The notes under the pieces are model-generated. The model ran no database searches and was not told the origin of the DNA. It saw only the letters and a program-made list of their open reading frames with translations. DNA of 64,000 nt from an uncultured Lachnospiraceae bacterium (GTDB lineage Bacteria; Bacillota; Clostridia; Lachnospirales; Lachnospiraceae), in contig CANREG010000002.1 in the NCBI GenBank assembly GCA_947629565.1, forward strand, positions 20,524 to 84,523, given 5' to 3'. The position numbers and the translations under genes were made by a program. How positions within the stretch are numbered: position 1 is the stretch's first letter; each line of letters begins with the position of its first letter. Of the stretch, positions 7,769-16,034 are shown piece after piece.

Positions 7769-9468
7769 AAATGAATATGAAAAAAGGGGAGCCTTACAGG
7801 AAGGGAAAAGCATCGAAGGCTCCCAGCGTGAAGATTATTCCTTTGGGAGGTCTTGAGCAGATCGGCATGAACATTACAGCCATTGAGTACGAAGATACCA
7901 TCGTTGTAATCGACTGCGGTCTGGCATTTCCGGAAGAGGATATGTTGGGAATTGATCTGGTGATACCGGATGTATCGTATCTGAAAGAGAATATCGAGAA
8001 GGTAAAGGGATTGGTAGTAACCCATGGACATGAGGACCACATCGGCGCAATCCCCTATGTGGAGAAGGAAATGAATATGCCGATTTATGCGACCAAGCTT
8101 ACGATGGGACTGATTGAGAATAAGCTGAAAGAGCATAATCTGATGAACAATGTGAAGCGGAAGGTGGTAAAGCATGGACAGACCATTAATTTAGGCTGTT
8201 TTAGAGTAGAGTTTATCCGTTCTAACCACTCCATTGCAGATTCTTCCGGCCTTGCCATTTATACACCGGCGGGAATTTTAGTACACACGGGCGACTTTAA
8301 GGTGGACTTTACCCCGGTTTTTGGGGAAACCATTGATCTGCAGCGGTATGCGGAGCTTGGAAAGAAGGGAGTGCTCGCCTTGATGGCGGACTCCACCAAT
8401 GTGGAGAGACCGGGCTTTACGCCCAGTGAGAAGAAGGTGGGGCGGACGTTTGATATCCTCTTTTCCGAGAATAAGAACAGCCGTCTGATCATTGCCACCT
8501 TTGCTTCGAATGTGGATAGAGTACAGCAGATTATCAACAGCGCGGACAAGTACGGGCGCAAGGTGATTATTGAGGGAAGAAGTATGGTGAATGTGATCAA
8601 CACGGCTTCTGAACTCGGATTTATCCAGATTCCGGATAATACCTTAATTGATATAGAGCAGATGAAGAACTATCCCGACGAGCAGATTGTACTGATTACC
8701 ACGGGAAGCCAGGGAGAGAATATGGCGGCTTTAAGCCGGATTGCCGCAAATATCCACAGCAAGGTAAGCATCAAGCCGGGGGATACGGTCATCTTAAGCT
8801 CCAGCCCTATTCCCGGTAATGAGAAGGCCATTAACAAGATTATCAATGAGTTAGAGATGAAGGGGGCAAAGGTAATCTTCCAGGATACCCACGTATCCGG
8901 ACATGCCTGTCAGGAGGAGCTTAAGCTAATCTATGCCCTGACGAAGCCCCAGTATGCGATTCCGGTACATGGAGAGTACCGGCACTTAAAGCGGCATGCC
9001 CAGCTGGCAATGGAGATGGGCGTGGAAAAGGATCATGTGCAGATTTTAAGCAACGGCATGATTTTAGAGCTTTCCGCAGATTCTTCCAAGATTACCGGTC
9101 ATGTGACCTCGCAGGGCGTGTTGGTAGACGGCCTGGGCGTGGGGGATGTGGGCAATATCGTCCTTCGCGACCGCCAGCACCTTTCACAGAATGGTTTGAT
9201 TATTGTGGTGGTTGCATTGGAAAAGAACAGCAATCTGTTAGTGGCAGGGCCGGACATCGTATCCAGAGGTTTTGTGTATGTCAGGGAATCAGAGAATCTG
9301 ATGGATGAATGCCATGACGTGGTGGAAGATGCTTTGAACGACTGTCTGGAACGGAATATTACGGACTGGGGCAAGTTAAAGACTTCCATTAAAGATGAAT
9401 TAGGGGATTTCCTCTGGAAACGGACCAAGCGGAACCCCATGATTTTACCGATTATTACGGAAGTGTAG
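7765..9468 (+). CDS. rnj: Ribonuclease J
   Basis: The 567-aa protein is a metallo-beta-lactamase/beta-CASP RNase with the zinc motif VTHGHEDHIG near residue 89, then SNHSIADS, HTGDFKVD, the beta-CASP segment and a C-terminal domain. RNase J acts as a 5'-3' exonuclease and endonuclease in mRNA decay and rRNA maturation. The TTG start at 7765 is preferred because GGAGG lies 7 nt upstream; the ATG at 7771 would be 13 nt away. It is the last gene of the ireB-ruvX-DUF1292 cluster; ylbF follows after 78 bp. Confidence 0.94.
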   Translation: MKMNMKKGEPYRKGKASKAPSVKIIPLGGLEQIGMNITAIEYEDTIVVIDCGLAFPEEDMLGIDLVIPDVSYLKENIEKVKGLVVTHGHEDHIGAIPYVEKEMNMPIYATKLTMGLIENKLKEHNLMNNVKRKVVKHGQTINLGCFRVEFIRSNHSIADSSGLAIYTPAGILVHTGDFKVDFTPVFGETIDLQRYAELGKKGVLALMADSTNVERPGFTPSEKKVGRTFDILFSENKNSRLIIATFASNVDRVQQIINSADKYGRKVIIEGRSMVNVINTASELGFIQIPDNTLIDIEQMKNYPDEQIVLITTGSQGENMAALSRIAANIHSKVSIKPGDTVILSSSPIPGNEKAINKIINELEMKGAKVIFQDTHVSGHACQEELKLIYALTKPQYAIPVHGEYRHLKRHAQLAMEMGVEKDHVQILSNGMILELSADSSKITGHVTSQGVLVDGLGVGDVGNIVLRDRQHLSQNGLIIVVVALEKNSNLLVAGPDIVSRGFVYVRESENLMDECHDVVEDALNDCLERNITDWGKLKTSIKDELGDFLWKRTKRNPMILPIITEV

Positions 9469-9546
9469 GAAAAGGAAGCGCCGCTGTGATTTGATATGCA
9501 TTTGGCAGGCGGCCGGCATATATATTTTGGGGAAAGGAAAACCGGT

Positions 9547-9882
9547 ATGATAACAAAAGAAGCGGAACGGCTGAATCAGACAATTAAAGAAAGTCCGGAG
9601 TACCGGAATTATCTTACAGCGCTAAACCGGCTTAAGGAGAATCAGGAGCTTTATCAGGCCATGAATGTCTTTCGGAGAAGAAATTATGAGCTGCAAAGCT
9701 ATGACGACGGTATTAACCGTTACCATGAGATTAACAATTTAGGCCTGGAGTTTGAAAAGGTGCTCCGCAATCCTTTGGTCAATGAATTTCTGATCGCAGA
9801 GCAGATTCTTTCCAGGAAGATGACGAGGGTATATGAGATGATTGCAGACGGACTGGAATTAGATTACAGTTATATGGAGTAG
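9547..9882 (+). CDS. YlbF/YmcA family regulator
   Basis: The 111-aa all-helical protein fits the YlbF/YmcA (DUF964) family: ESPEYRNYLTALNRLKENQEL, then a middle helix and a C-terminal EFLIAEQILSRKMTRVYEMI. In Bacillus YlbF and YmcA are part of the Y-complex that guides RNase Y. Its position after the RNase J gene agrees with an RNA-decay role, which is inferred. The ATG at 9547 lies 7-8 nt behind AAAGGAAA; the longer ORF start at 9496 has no comparable site. Confidence 0.8.
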   Translation: MITKEAERLNQTIKESPEYRNYLTALNRLKENQELYQAMNVFRRRNYELQSYDDGINRYHEINNLGLEFEKVLRNPLVNEFLIAEQILSRKMTRVYEMIADGLELDYSYME

Positions 9883-9890
9883 GTGAGAGG

Positions 9891-10277
9891 ATGGCAGGGG
9901 ACAGGGAAAATATATCGGGTACAATTTTAAGGCTCAGCCTGCGGACGCTGGTCAATATGGTATTGTTGTTTTTTCTGGTAGAGGGCTGCATAGCGGCATA
10001 CAACTTTTCCTACAAAGTGTTTGCTGATTATCCCTATATGGCGGTATCAAAGGATACGAAAACTGTTACCATTTCCAAAGGGCAGACGGCAAAGGATGTG
10101 GCACTTGTTTTGGAGAAGTCAGATATTGTGGAAAGCCGGTATGTGTTTTTGGCAAGGGCGTATCTTGGCAGGTATAACAATCAGATTCAGGCGGGAACTT
10201 ATACGTTAGGTCCGGGCATGACGCCGGAAGAGATTTGTAAGACAATCTGCGGGCAGCAGAGTGAGGGCGATACATGA
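9891..10277 (+). CDS. Short MltG-like membrane protein without catalytic domain
   Basis: This 128-aa protein has one N-terminal membrane helix (residues 20-38) and then a LysM-like segment VTISKGQTAKDVALVLEKSDIVES with AGTYTLGPGMTPEEI. These match the N-terminal part of MltG/YceG endolytic transglycosylases. The large catalytic domain of MltG is absent, so activity is doubtful. It takes the place of mltG (yrrL) in the Bacillus order ruvX-yrzB-mltG-trmR-trhP. It overlaps the next gene by the sequence ATGA. Confidence 0.75.
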   Translation: MAGDRENISGTILRLSLRTLVNMVLLFFLVEGCIAAYNFSYKVFADYPYMAVSKDTKTVTISKGQTAKDVALVLEKSDIVESRYVFLARAYLGRYNNQIQAGTYTLGPGMTPEEICKTICGQQSEGDT

Positions 10278-10921
10278 TAGTAGAAGAGAGAATTGCCTCC
10301 TTTATCCAGTCTATGATTCCGGATATGGGAGGTATTTTAGGTGAGATTGAAAAAGAGGCGATAGCGGATGAGGTTCCCATTATCCGGAAGGAGACCAGGG
10401 AATGGATGAAAACATTGCTGCTTGCCACACGCCCGGTACGGGTGTTAGAGGTAGGAACGGCAGTGGGATTTTCTGCAATCTTTATGTGCAGCTGCCTTCC
10501 GGCGGAGGGGCACATCACAACCATTGAAAAGTGGAAGCCGAGAATTTGTAAGGCAAAGGAGAATTTCAAACGTGCTGACGTGGAGAACAGAATTACCCTG
10601 CTTGAAGGCGATGCGGCAGAGGTGTTAAAGGAGCTTTCCGGCAGTTTTGATTTCATTTTTATGGATGCGGCTAAGGGTCAGTATATCCATTTTCTGCCGG
10701 AGGTGCTAAGGCTGCTGGCGGAAGGCGGTATTCTGGTGTCTGACAATGTGCTTCAGGATGGTGAAGTGCTTGATTCGAAATATGTGGTGGAAAGACGGAA
10801 CCGGACGATACACAGCCGGATGCGGGAGTATCTATATACGCTGGAAAATCATGCATGCCTGACAACTTCAATCCTCCCCATAGGCGACGGGGTGGCTTTT
10901 TCGGTAAAGCGCAGCGCATAG
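10274..10921 (+). CDS. trmR: O-methyltransferase, probable tRNA 5-hydroxyuridine methyltransferase TrmR
   Basis: This 215-aa class I SAM methyltransferase carries the SAM-binding loop VLEVGTAVGFSAI, the acidic residue in TTIEKWK and the FDFIFMDAAKGQY stretch of the Methyltransf_3 (COMT-like) family. TrmR makes 5-methoxyuridine at tRNA position 34. The call relies on the neighbour trhP, whose product is the matching hydroxylase in Bacillus. The start overlaps the stop of the MltG-like gene. Confidence 0.82.
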   Translation: MIVEERIASFIQSMIPDMGGILGEIEKEAIADEVPIIRKETREWMKTLLLATRPVRVLEVGTAVGFSAIFMCSCLPAEGHITTIEKWKPRICKAKENFKRADVENRITLLEGDAAEVLKELSGSFDFIFMDAAKGQYIHFLPEVLRLLAEGGILVSDNVLQDGEVLDSKYVVERRNRTIHSRMREYLYTLENHACLTTSILPIGDGVAFSVKRSA

Positions 10922-10951
10922 AGATTCAGGATGGAAAGTGGTGGAAGAGGA

Positions 10952-12199
10952 ATGAGAGAGACAGAATTGTTAGTTCCGGCGGGAAGCCTGGAAGTATTGA
11001 AGGTGGCGGTGGATTATGGCGCAGATGCGGTATATATCGGCGGAGAAGCCTTTGGATTACGGGCAAAAGCTCACAATTTTTCAATCAAAGATATGAAAGA
11101 AGCGGTTGCTTACTGCCATGCCAGAAAAGTCCGCTTATATGTGGCGGCCAATATTTTTGCCCATAATCGGGATCTTGCCGGAATCCGCTCTTATTTTGAA
11201 CGGCTGAAGCCTTTGGGGATTGACGGTTTGATTATATCTGATCCGGCAGTTTTTATGCTGGCGAAGGAGATTTTGCCGGAGGTGGAACGCCATGTCAGCA
11301 CCCAGGCGAATAACACCAATTATGGGACTTACCGATTCTGGCATGATTTGGGAGCGAAACGGGTGGTGTCCGCCAGAGAACTTTCTCTTGCCGAGCTTAA
11401 GGAAATCAGGGAGCATATCCCGGAGGATATGGAGATCGAAAGCTTTGTCCACGGCGCCATGTGCATATCCTATTCGGGAAGATGCCTGTTATCCCATTAT
11501 CTCACAGGAAGGGACGCTAACCAGGGCGCCTGCACCCACCCCTGCCGATGGAAATATGCAGTCGTGGAGGAAAAACGTCCCGGAGAATATTTTCCCGTGG
11601 ATGAGGATGAGCGGGGAACGTATATTTTTAATTCCAAGGACCTTTGCATGGTGGAGTACATTCCGGAGCTTATGGAGGCGGGGATTGACAGCTTTAAGAT
11701 TGAAGGGCGGATGAAGACGGCTCTCTATGTGGCGACTGTGGCGAGAACCTACCGGATGGCCATAGATGATTACCGACAATCACCAAAGCTATATAAAAAG
11801 CGGCTGCCATATTACAGGGAGGAGATTGGAAAGTGTACCTATCGGCAGTTTACCACAGGCTTTTACTTTGGAAAGACGGATGAAACCTCCCAGATCTATG
11901 ACAGCAATGAATATGTGAAGGATTATACCTATATCGGCAGGGTGGAGCAGGTGGATAAGGAGGGAAGGGCCTGCTTTATCCAGCGCAATAAGTTTTCCGT
12001 GGGGGAGCAGGTGGAGGCCATGCTTTTTGACGGAACCAATAAGCTGCTTACGGTCAGGGCAATCCGCAACGAAAAGGGGGAGCAGGTGGAAAGCGCCCCC
12101 CATCCGAAGGAGCAGTTGGCGGTAGATTTTGGGGAGGCGTTGGCGCCGGGAATCATCCTACGCCGGGAAACCGTCGAAAGCCCTGCGCAGCTTGTGTAG
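10952..12199 (+). CDS. trhP: U32 family protein TrhP, tRNA uridine 5-hydroxylation
   Basis: The 415-aa protein starts RETELLVPAGSLEVLKVAV, typical of U32 proteins. It has the cysteine-rich motif MCISYSGRCLLSHYLTGRDA followed by GACTHPCRW (probable Fe-S ligands) and a C-terminal Peptidase_U32_C domain (YTYIGRVEQVD). TrhP uses prephenate to hydroxylate U34 of tRNA, the step before TrmR. Bacillus has two paralogues (trhP1, trhP2); only one is seen here. The ATG at 10952 is favoured over 10931 by family length. The end overlaps the convergent sigK end by 42 bp. Confidence 0.85.
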   Translation: MRETELLVPAGSLEVLKVAVDYGADAVYIGGEAFGLRAKAHNFSIKDMKEAVAYCHARKVRLYVAANIFAHNRDLAGIRSYFERLKPLGIDGLIISDPAVFMLAKEILPEVERHVSTQANNTNYGTYRFWHDLGAKRVVSARELSLAELKEIREHIPEDMEIESFVHGAMCISYSGRCLLSHYLTGRDANQGACTHPCRWKYAVVEEKRPGEYFPVDEDERGTYIFNSKDLCMVEYIPELMEAGIDSFKIEGRMKTALYVATVARTYRMAIDDYRQSPKLYKKRLPYYREEIGKCTYRQFTTGFYFGKTDETSQIYDSNEYVKDYTYIGRVEQVDKEGRACFIQRNKFSVGEQVEAMLFDGTNKLLTVRAIRNEKGEQVESAPHPKEQLAVDFGEALAPGIILRRETVESPAQLV

Positions 12200-12790
12200 C
12201 GCTTTTTTTTCAATGCGGGATACATAGGAGCGGGATATGTGCAAGGCGTCCGCCACCTCCCGCTGTGTCATGGGATTTTTGTGGAACAGGCCGTAGCGCA
12301 GGGAAAGCACCTTGAATTCACGCGGTTCTAATTGCTGATTCAGTGCCTGGTAAAGCTGTTTTACATTGTCTTCTAAGATAATGTGTTCGCTGATGTCCCT
12401 GCCCTCTGATTCCACAATGTCAAGCAGATTGATTTCGTTCCCCTCTTTATCGGTGCCGATGGGCTCGTAGAGGGAAAATTCCCTGGAGCATTTCCGCTCC
12501 TGCCGGAGCATCATCAGCAGCTCGTTTTCAATGCACCGGGAGGCGTAGGTAACCAGGCGGCTGCCCTTTTCCATGTCATAGGTGTTGATGGCTTTAATCA
12601 GCCCGATGGTTCCGATGGAGATTAAGTCATCCGTATCCCGGTCAAAATTATTGTATTTTTTTACAATATGGGCTACCAGCCGCAGATTGTATTCAACTAA
12701 GATATTACGCGCCTCTAAGTCGCCTTCCCTGCTTCTTTTCAAATAATAAAGCTCAGATTCCTTCGATAGAGGCTGTTTGAATGTCTGCAT
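12158..12790 (-). CDS. sigK: Sporulation sigma factor SigK without pro-sequence
   Basis: The 210-aa sigma-70 family protein has region 2 (NLRLVAHIVKKY, DLISIGTIGLIKAI, TYASRCIENELLM), the linker IGTDKEGNEI, and region 4 with the helix-turn-helix MTQREVADALHISRSYVSRI. This is the late mother-cell sigma factor. The correct start is the ATG at 12790, preceded by AAGGTGA at good spacing; the ORF track extension upstream is not SigK-like. The protein begins MQTFKQPLSKE, directly at the mature end, so the ~20-residue pro-sequence of Bacillus pro-SigmaK is absent, as in C. difficile. The gene is uninterrupted (no skin element). Confidence 0.92.
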   Translation of the reverse strand: MQTFKQPLSKESELYYLKRSREGDLEARNILVEYNLRLVAHIVKKYNNFDRDTDDLISIGTIGLIKAINTYDMEKGSRLVTYASRCIENELLMMLRQERKCSREFSLYEPIGTDKEGNEINLLDIVESEGRDISEHIILEDNVKQLYQALNQQLEPREFKVLSLRYGLFHKNPMTQREVADALHISRSYVSRIEKKALHKLRRAFDGFPA

Positions 12791-12817
12791 AGGAGTCACC
12801 TTAAAGGGGTTTTTCCT

Positions 12818-12826
12818 TATTTTATG
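12818..12826 (-). promoter_or_regulatory. SigmaE/SigmaK-type -10 box for sigK
   Basis: On the minus strand CATAAAATA matches the CATAnnnTA -10 pattern of SigmaK and is close to the SigmaE box CATACAMT. It lies 28 bp upstream of the sigK ATG. The -35 region (GCACTT) is weaker. Mother-cell control with possible autoregulation would be expected. Confidence 0.5.
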
Positions 12827-12922
12827 ATGAAATTTGCCAAAAGTGCTTTTCCACAAAGGTTTTTCCCGGTTTTTGTGCAAATAAACAAAATTATAGAAAA
12901 GGTTTCTTTTTTTTTGGTAATG

Positions 12923-12931
12923 TGGTACAAT
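12923..12931 (+). promoter_or_regulatory. Extended -10 promoter for pilB
   Basis: TGGTACAAT is an extended -10 element (TGn plus TACAAT) about 35 bp upstream of the pilB start. No good -35 box is seen upstream, which is acceptable for extended -10 promoters. Confidence 0.45.
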
Positions 12932-12965
12932 ATGAATATCTAAAATTATTTGTGAGGTCATGCAT

Positions 12966-14681
12966 ATGCGAATCGGAGTAGGAAGAAAGAAAATAAGAAT
13001 CGGTGATCTGTTAGTTGCGGCGGGGGCAATTACAGAGGAACAGTTGCAGGAGGCTCTTACCATTCAGAAGGAGAAGGGGCAGAAGTTAGGCCAGACTCTT
13101 TTGGAGGAGGGCTTTATCAGTAAGGAATTATTTATTGCCGTACTGACCCAGCAGATGGGCGTGGAATATATAGATCTGAAGGGCTGCAAGTTTGATGATG
13201 ATGTATTGTCCACTATTCCTGAAGATATCGTTATGAAATATAATGTGGTTCCTTTAGGATATGATGAGAACAATCCCAATGTGTTGAGGGTTGCCATGTC
13301 GGATCCCATGGATATCATTGCGGTGGATGATATCTCTATTGCTACCGGCACCCAGGTAGAACCGCTCCTTGCCATGGAGGATGAGATAGCCGAGACGATT
13401 GGTAAGTATTACGGCAGCCATCAGGCTATGGAAGCGGCGGAAGCTTACCGGAGAGAGCGGGAAGAGGCCATGCTTTCCGAGGCGGAAGAAGAGGAGATGA
13501 ATGCGGATATTGAGAACTCTCCTATCGTACTTCTTGTAAAGCAGATATTGGAAGGCGGAGTCAGACAGAGGGCTTCCGATATCCATATTGAGCCGTTAGA
13601 GACTTCCGTTCGCGTCCGGTACCGTATCGACGGTGCACTAAAGCAGGTAATGTCCTATGATTATTCCCTGCTTTCCGGTATCTGTGCCAGATTAAAGATT
13701 ATGGGAGGCATGGATATCTCCGAGAAGAGAAAACCTCAGGACGGCCGTATCTCCATTATGGTAGACCGGAAAGAGTTTGATATCCGTGTGTCCATGCTTC
13801 CCACGGTATATGGAGAGAAGACGGTTATGCGTCTTACCTCAAAGGAAGGCTTGACGAGACCGAAATCCGGACTCGGTTTCTCACCGGAGGAGGAGAAGGT
13901 CTTCGACGGCATCTTGAGTAACCCGCATGGAATTATCCTGGTAACGGGGCCTACGGGTTCCGGTAAGTCAACGACTCTGTATACGGCGCTAAGCGAGCTG
14001 AATACAGAGGACGTGAATATCATCACGGTAGAGGACCCGGTGGAGGCGAATATCGAAGGAATCAACCAGTGTCAGGTAAATGAGAAGGCGGAGATGACAT
14101 TTGCGGCAGCCCTTCGTTCTATCTTACGTCAGGACCCGGACATTATCATGATCGGTGAGATTCGTGACGGCGAGACGGCGGATATCGCGGTAAAGGCGGC
14201 GATTACCGGACACTTGGTGGTATCTACCCTGCATACCAACTCTGCGGCTTCTACGGTAACCCGTCTGATTGATATGGGAATTGAGCCCTATACGGCCGGC
14301 GATGCGCTGGTAGGAGTAATTGCCCAGCGTCTGGTAAGAAGGCTGTGTACCTGCAAGCAGCCGAGATATGCAGAGGAGAACGAGAAGCGCCAGTTAGGCG
14401 TGGAAGGGGAAGATGATGTGGTAATCTATGAGCCGGTTGGCTGTCCCCTTTGCAATGATACCGGTTATACCGGACGTATCGGCGTGTATGAGATGATGCC
14501 GGTTTCAAGGGGACTGCAGCAGGTTATCGCTACCAATGCTCCGGCGAATGAGATTGAGAAGCAGGCTTTGGCAGAAGGCATGATGACATTGAAGCTTAGC
14601 TGCGCCAAGCATGTACTGAATGGAATCACATCTATCTCTGAGATGCGTAAGATTGTGTACGAAGCAGGAGATGATTATTGA
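12966..14681 (+). CDS. pilB: Type IV pilus assembly ATPase PilB
   Basis: The 571-aa protein has the GspE/PilB N-terminal domain (RIGDLLVAAGAITEEQLQEAL) and a secretion ATPase domain with Walker A GPTGSGKSTT near residue 328, Walker B DPDIIMIGEIRD, the His box VVSTLHTNSAA, and a zinc tetracysteine (LCTCKQ and CPLCND). PilB powers pilus extension at the inner face of the membrane. The ATG at 12966 is 8 nt from GAGG, whereas 12960 would be only 2 nt away. It is the first gene of the pilus locus and is divergent from sigK. Confidence 0.95.
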   Translation: MRIGVGRKKIRIGDLLVAAGAITEEQLQEALTIQKEKGQKLGQTLLEEGFISKELFIAVLTQQMGVEYIDLKGCKFDDDVLSTIPEDIVMKYNVVPLGYDENNPNVLRVAMSDPMDIIAVDDISIATGTQVEPLLAMEDEIAETIGKYYGSHQAMEAAEAYRREREEAMLSEAEEEEMNADIENSPIVLLVKQILEGGVRQRASDIHIEPLETSVRVRYRIDGALKQVMSYDYSLLSGICARLKIMGGMDISEKRKPQDGRISIMVDRKEFDIRVSMLPTVYGEKTVMRLTSKEGLTRPKSGLGFSPEEEKVFDGILSNPHGIILVTGPTGSGKSTTLYTALSELNTEDVNIITVEDPVEANIEGINQCQVNEKAEMTFAAALRSILRQDPDIIMIGEIRDGETADIAVKAAITGHLVVSTLHTNSAASTVTRLIDMGIEPYTAGDALVGVIAQRLVRRLCTCKQPRYAEENEKRQLGVEGEDDVVIYEPVGCPLCNDTGYTGRIGVYEMMPVSRGLQQVIATNAPANEIEKQALAEGMMTLKLSCAKHVLNGITSISEMRKIVYEAGDDY

Positions 14682-14789
14682 TAGGATTTATAAGTCAGAT
14701 GGCGCTTATACTTGAATGTGGCGGCATTTGGCAAAAATACGGAGCCGTCAGGCGACGAGATATAATGTAACAGGGAAAGGGGAAAAGAC

Positions 14790-15842
14790 ATGATTGACAT
14801 CAAGGAATTATTGGCATTTTCAGTGGAGCAGAAGGCGTCCGACGTGCATATTGCAGTGGGGATTCCGCCGAAGCTTCGTATTAATGGTAAGCTGATTGAG
14901 GTGGAGAGTCCCCCATTAGAGCCGGCGGATGCGGCGGAGATGATTGGGGCTACCATGCATGAGAGACATAAGCAGATCTTGAAGGAACGGGGAGAGGTGG
15001 ACTTTTCTTTTGACTCTGATGAGACCGGCCGTTTCCGTGTGAATGTATTTATGGACCGGGGCAATATGGCAGCCGCTTACCGGCGGGTGGAGACTATAAT
15101 CCCGAGACCGGACCAGTTAGGAATTCCTACCGAGGTTGTGGAATTATATAAGAAGAAAAGAGGACTGGTTTTGGTAACCGGACCTACCGGTTCCGGTAAA
15201 TCCACCACGCTTGCTTCTATTATTAACAAAGCTAATGAGAATCTGACAGATCATATTATTACATTGGAAGACCCGATTGAGTATGTGCATCACCATAAGA
15301 AATCCGTGGTGAACCAGCGGGAGGTCGGAATGGATACCTTAAGCTACGGCAACGCCCTTCGCGCAGCCCTTCGTGAGGACCCGGACATTATTCTTTTGGG
15401 AGAGATGCGTGATTTAGAGACAATTTCCACGGCAATCACGGCGGCTGAGACCGGACACCTGGTATTCTCAACCCTGCATACGATTGGAGCGGCCAATACG
15501 ATTGACCGTATCATTGACGTATTCCCGACTCATCAGCAGCAGCAGACCCGTGTACAGCTGGCCATGATTTTGGAGGGAGTTATTTCGCAGGCGTTAGTGC
15601 CTGCTGAAGATGGCAGAGGCCGTGTGGCAGCCTTTGAGGTTATGTTTGGAAGCGCCGCTATCCGAAGCCTGATTCGTGAGGCCAAGACGCATCAGATTCA
15701 GTCCACTATCCAGACCAGTCGTCAACAGGGGATGATTACATTGGACGATCATTTGTATGAATTGTACAGAGAAGGGGCTATTAGTCGTGAAAATGCACTA
15801 ATTTACGCTCAGGATCAGGTGGCTCTGAAGAAGAAAATGTAG
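14790..15842 (+). CDS. pilT: Type IV pilus twitching motility ATPase PilT
   Basis: The 350-aa protein has Walker A GPTGSGKSTT, LEDPIEYVH, Walker B DPDIILLGEMRD, the His box VFSTLHTIGAANT and the PilT-specific AIRSLIREAK motif near the end. It is shorter than PilB and lacks the N-terminal and tetracysteine domains, as expected of retraction ATPases. Having both PilB and PilT predicts dynamic pili capable of twitching. It begins 108 bp after pilB behind a GGAAAGGGG site. Confidence 0.95.
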   Translation: MIDIKELLAFSVEQKASDVHIAVGIPPKLRINGKLIEVESPPLEPADAAEMIGATMHERHKQILKERGEVDFSFDSDETGRFRVNVFMDRGNMAAAYRRVETIIPRPDQLGIPTEVVELYKKKRGLVLVTGPTGSGKSTTLASIINKANENLTDHIITLEDPIEYVHHHKKSVVNQREVGMDTLSYGNALRAALREDPDIILLGEMRDLETISTAITAAETGHLVFSTLHTIGAANTIDRIIDVFPTHQQQQTRVQLAMILEGVISQALVPAEDGRGRVAAFEVMFGSAAIRSLIREAKTHQIQSTIQTSRQQGMITLDDHLYELYREGAISRENALIYAQDQVALKKKM

Positions 15843-15897
15843 AATTTTGTACAAAATTGATAAAAAATTAATTTTATGTCAATTTATTATTGCAATT

Positions 15898-15926
15898 TTG
15901 ACGAAATTGGTTTATTATCATACTTA
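15898..15926 (+). promoter_or_regulatory. Possible promoter upstream of pilC
   Basis: The 192-bp pilT-pilC gap is AT-rich and contains TTGACG, a 17-bp spacer and TACTTA. It may give the pilC-pilA part of the locus its own transcript. The -10 box is imperfect. Confidence 0.35.
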
Positions 15927-16034
15927 GGAAATAGAATGTTAATAATTTGTTCATATTTTGCAGCGGAATGCATATTTAATAGTAAGGGGATTTGCAGGAT
16001 GTGAACATAGGGTGAATGGTGGAGGAGTTGTTAT

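Noticed and set aside
12791-13063. 91-codon upstream extension of SigK as a pro-sequence
   Set aside because: It does not look like a SigK pro-sequence (no hydrophobic helix of the right type next to the mature start), has no ribosome site and overlaps the pilB start region.
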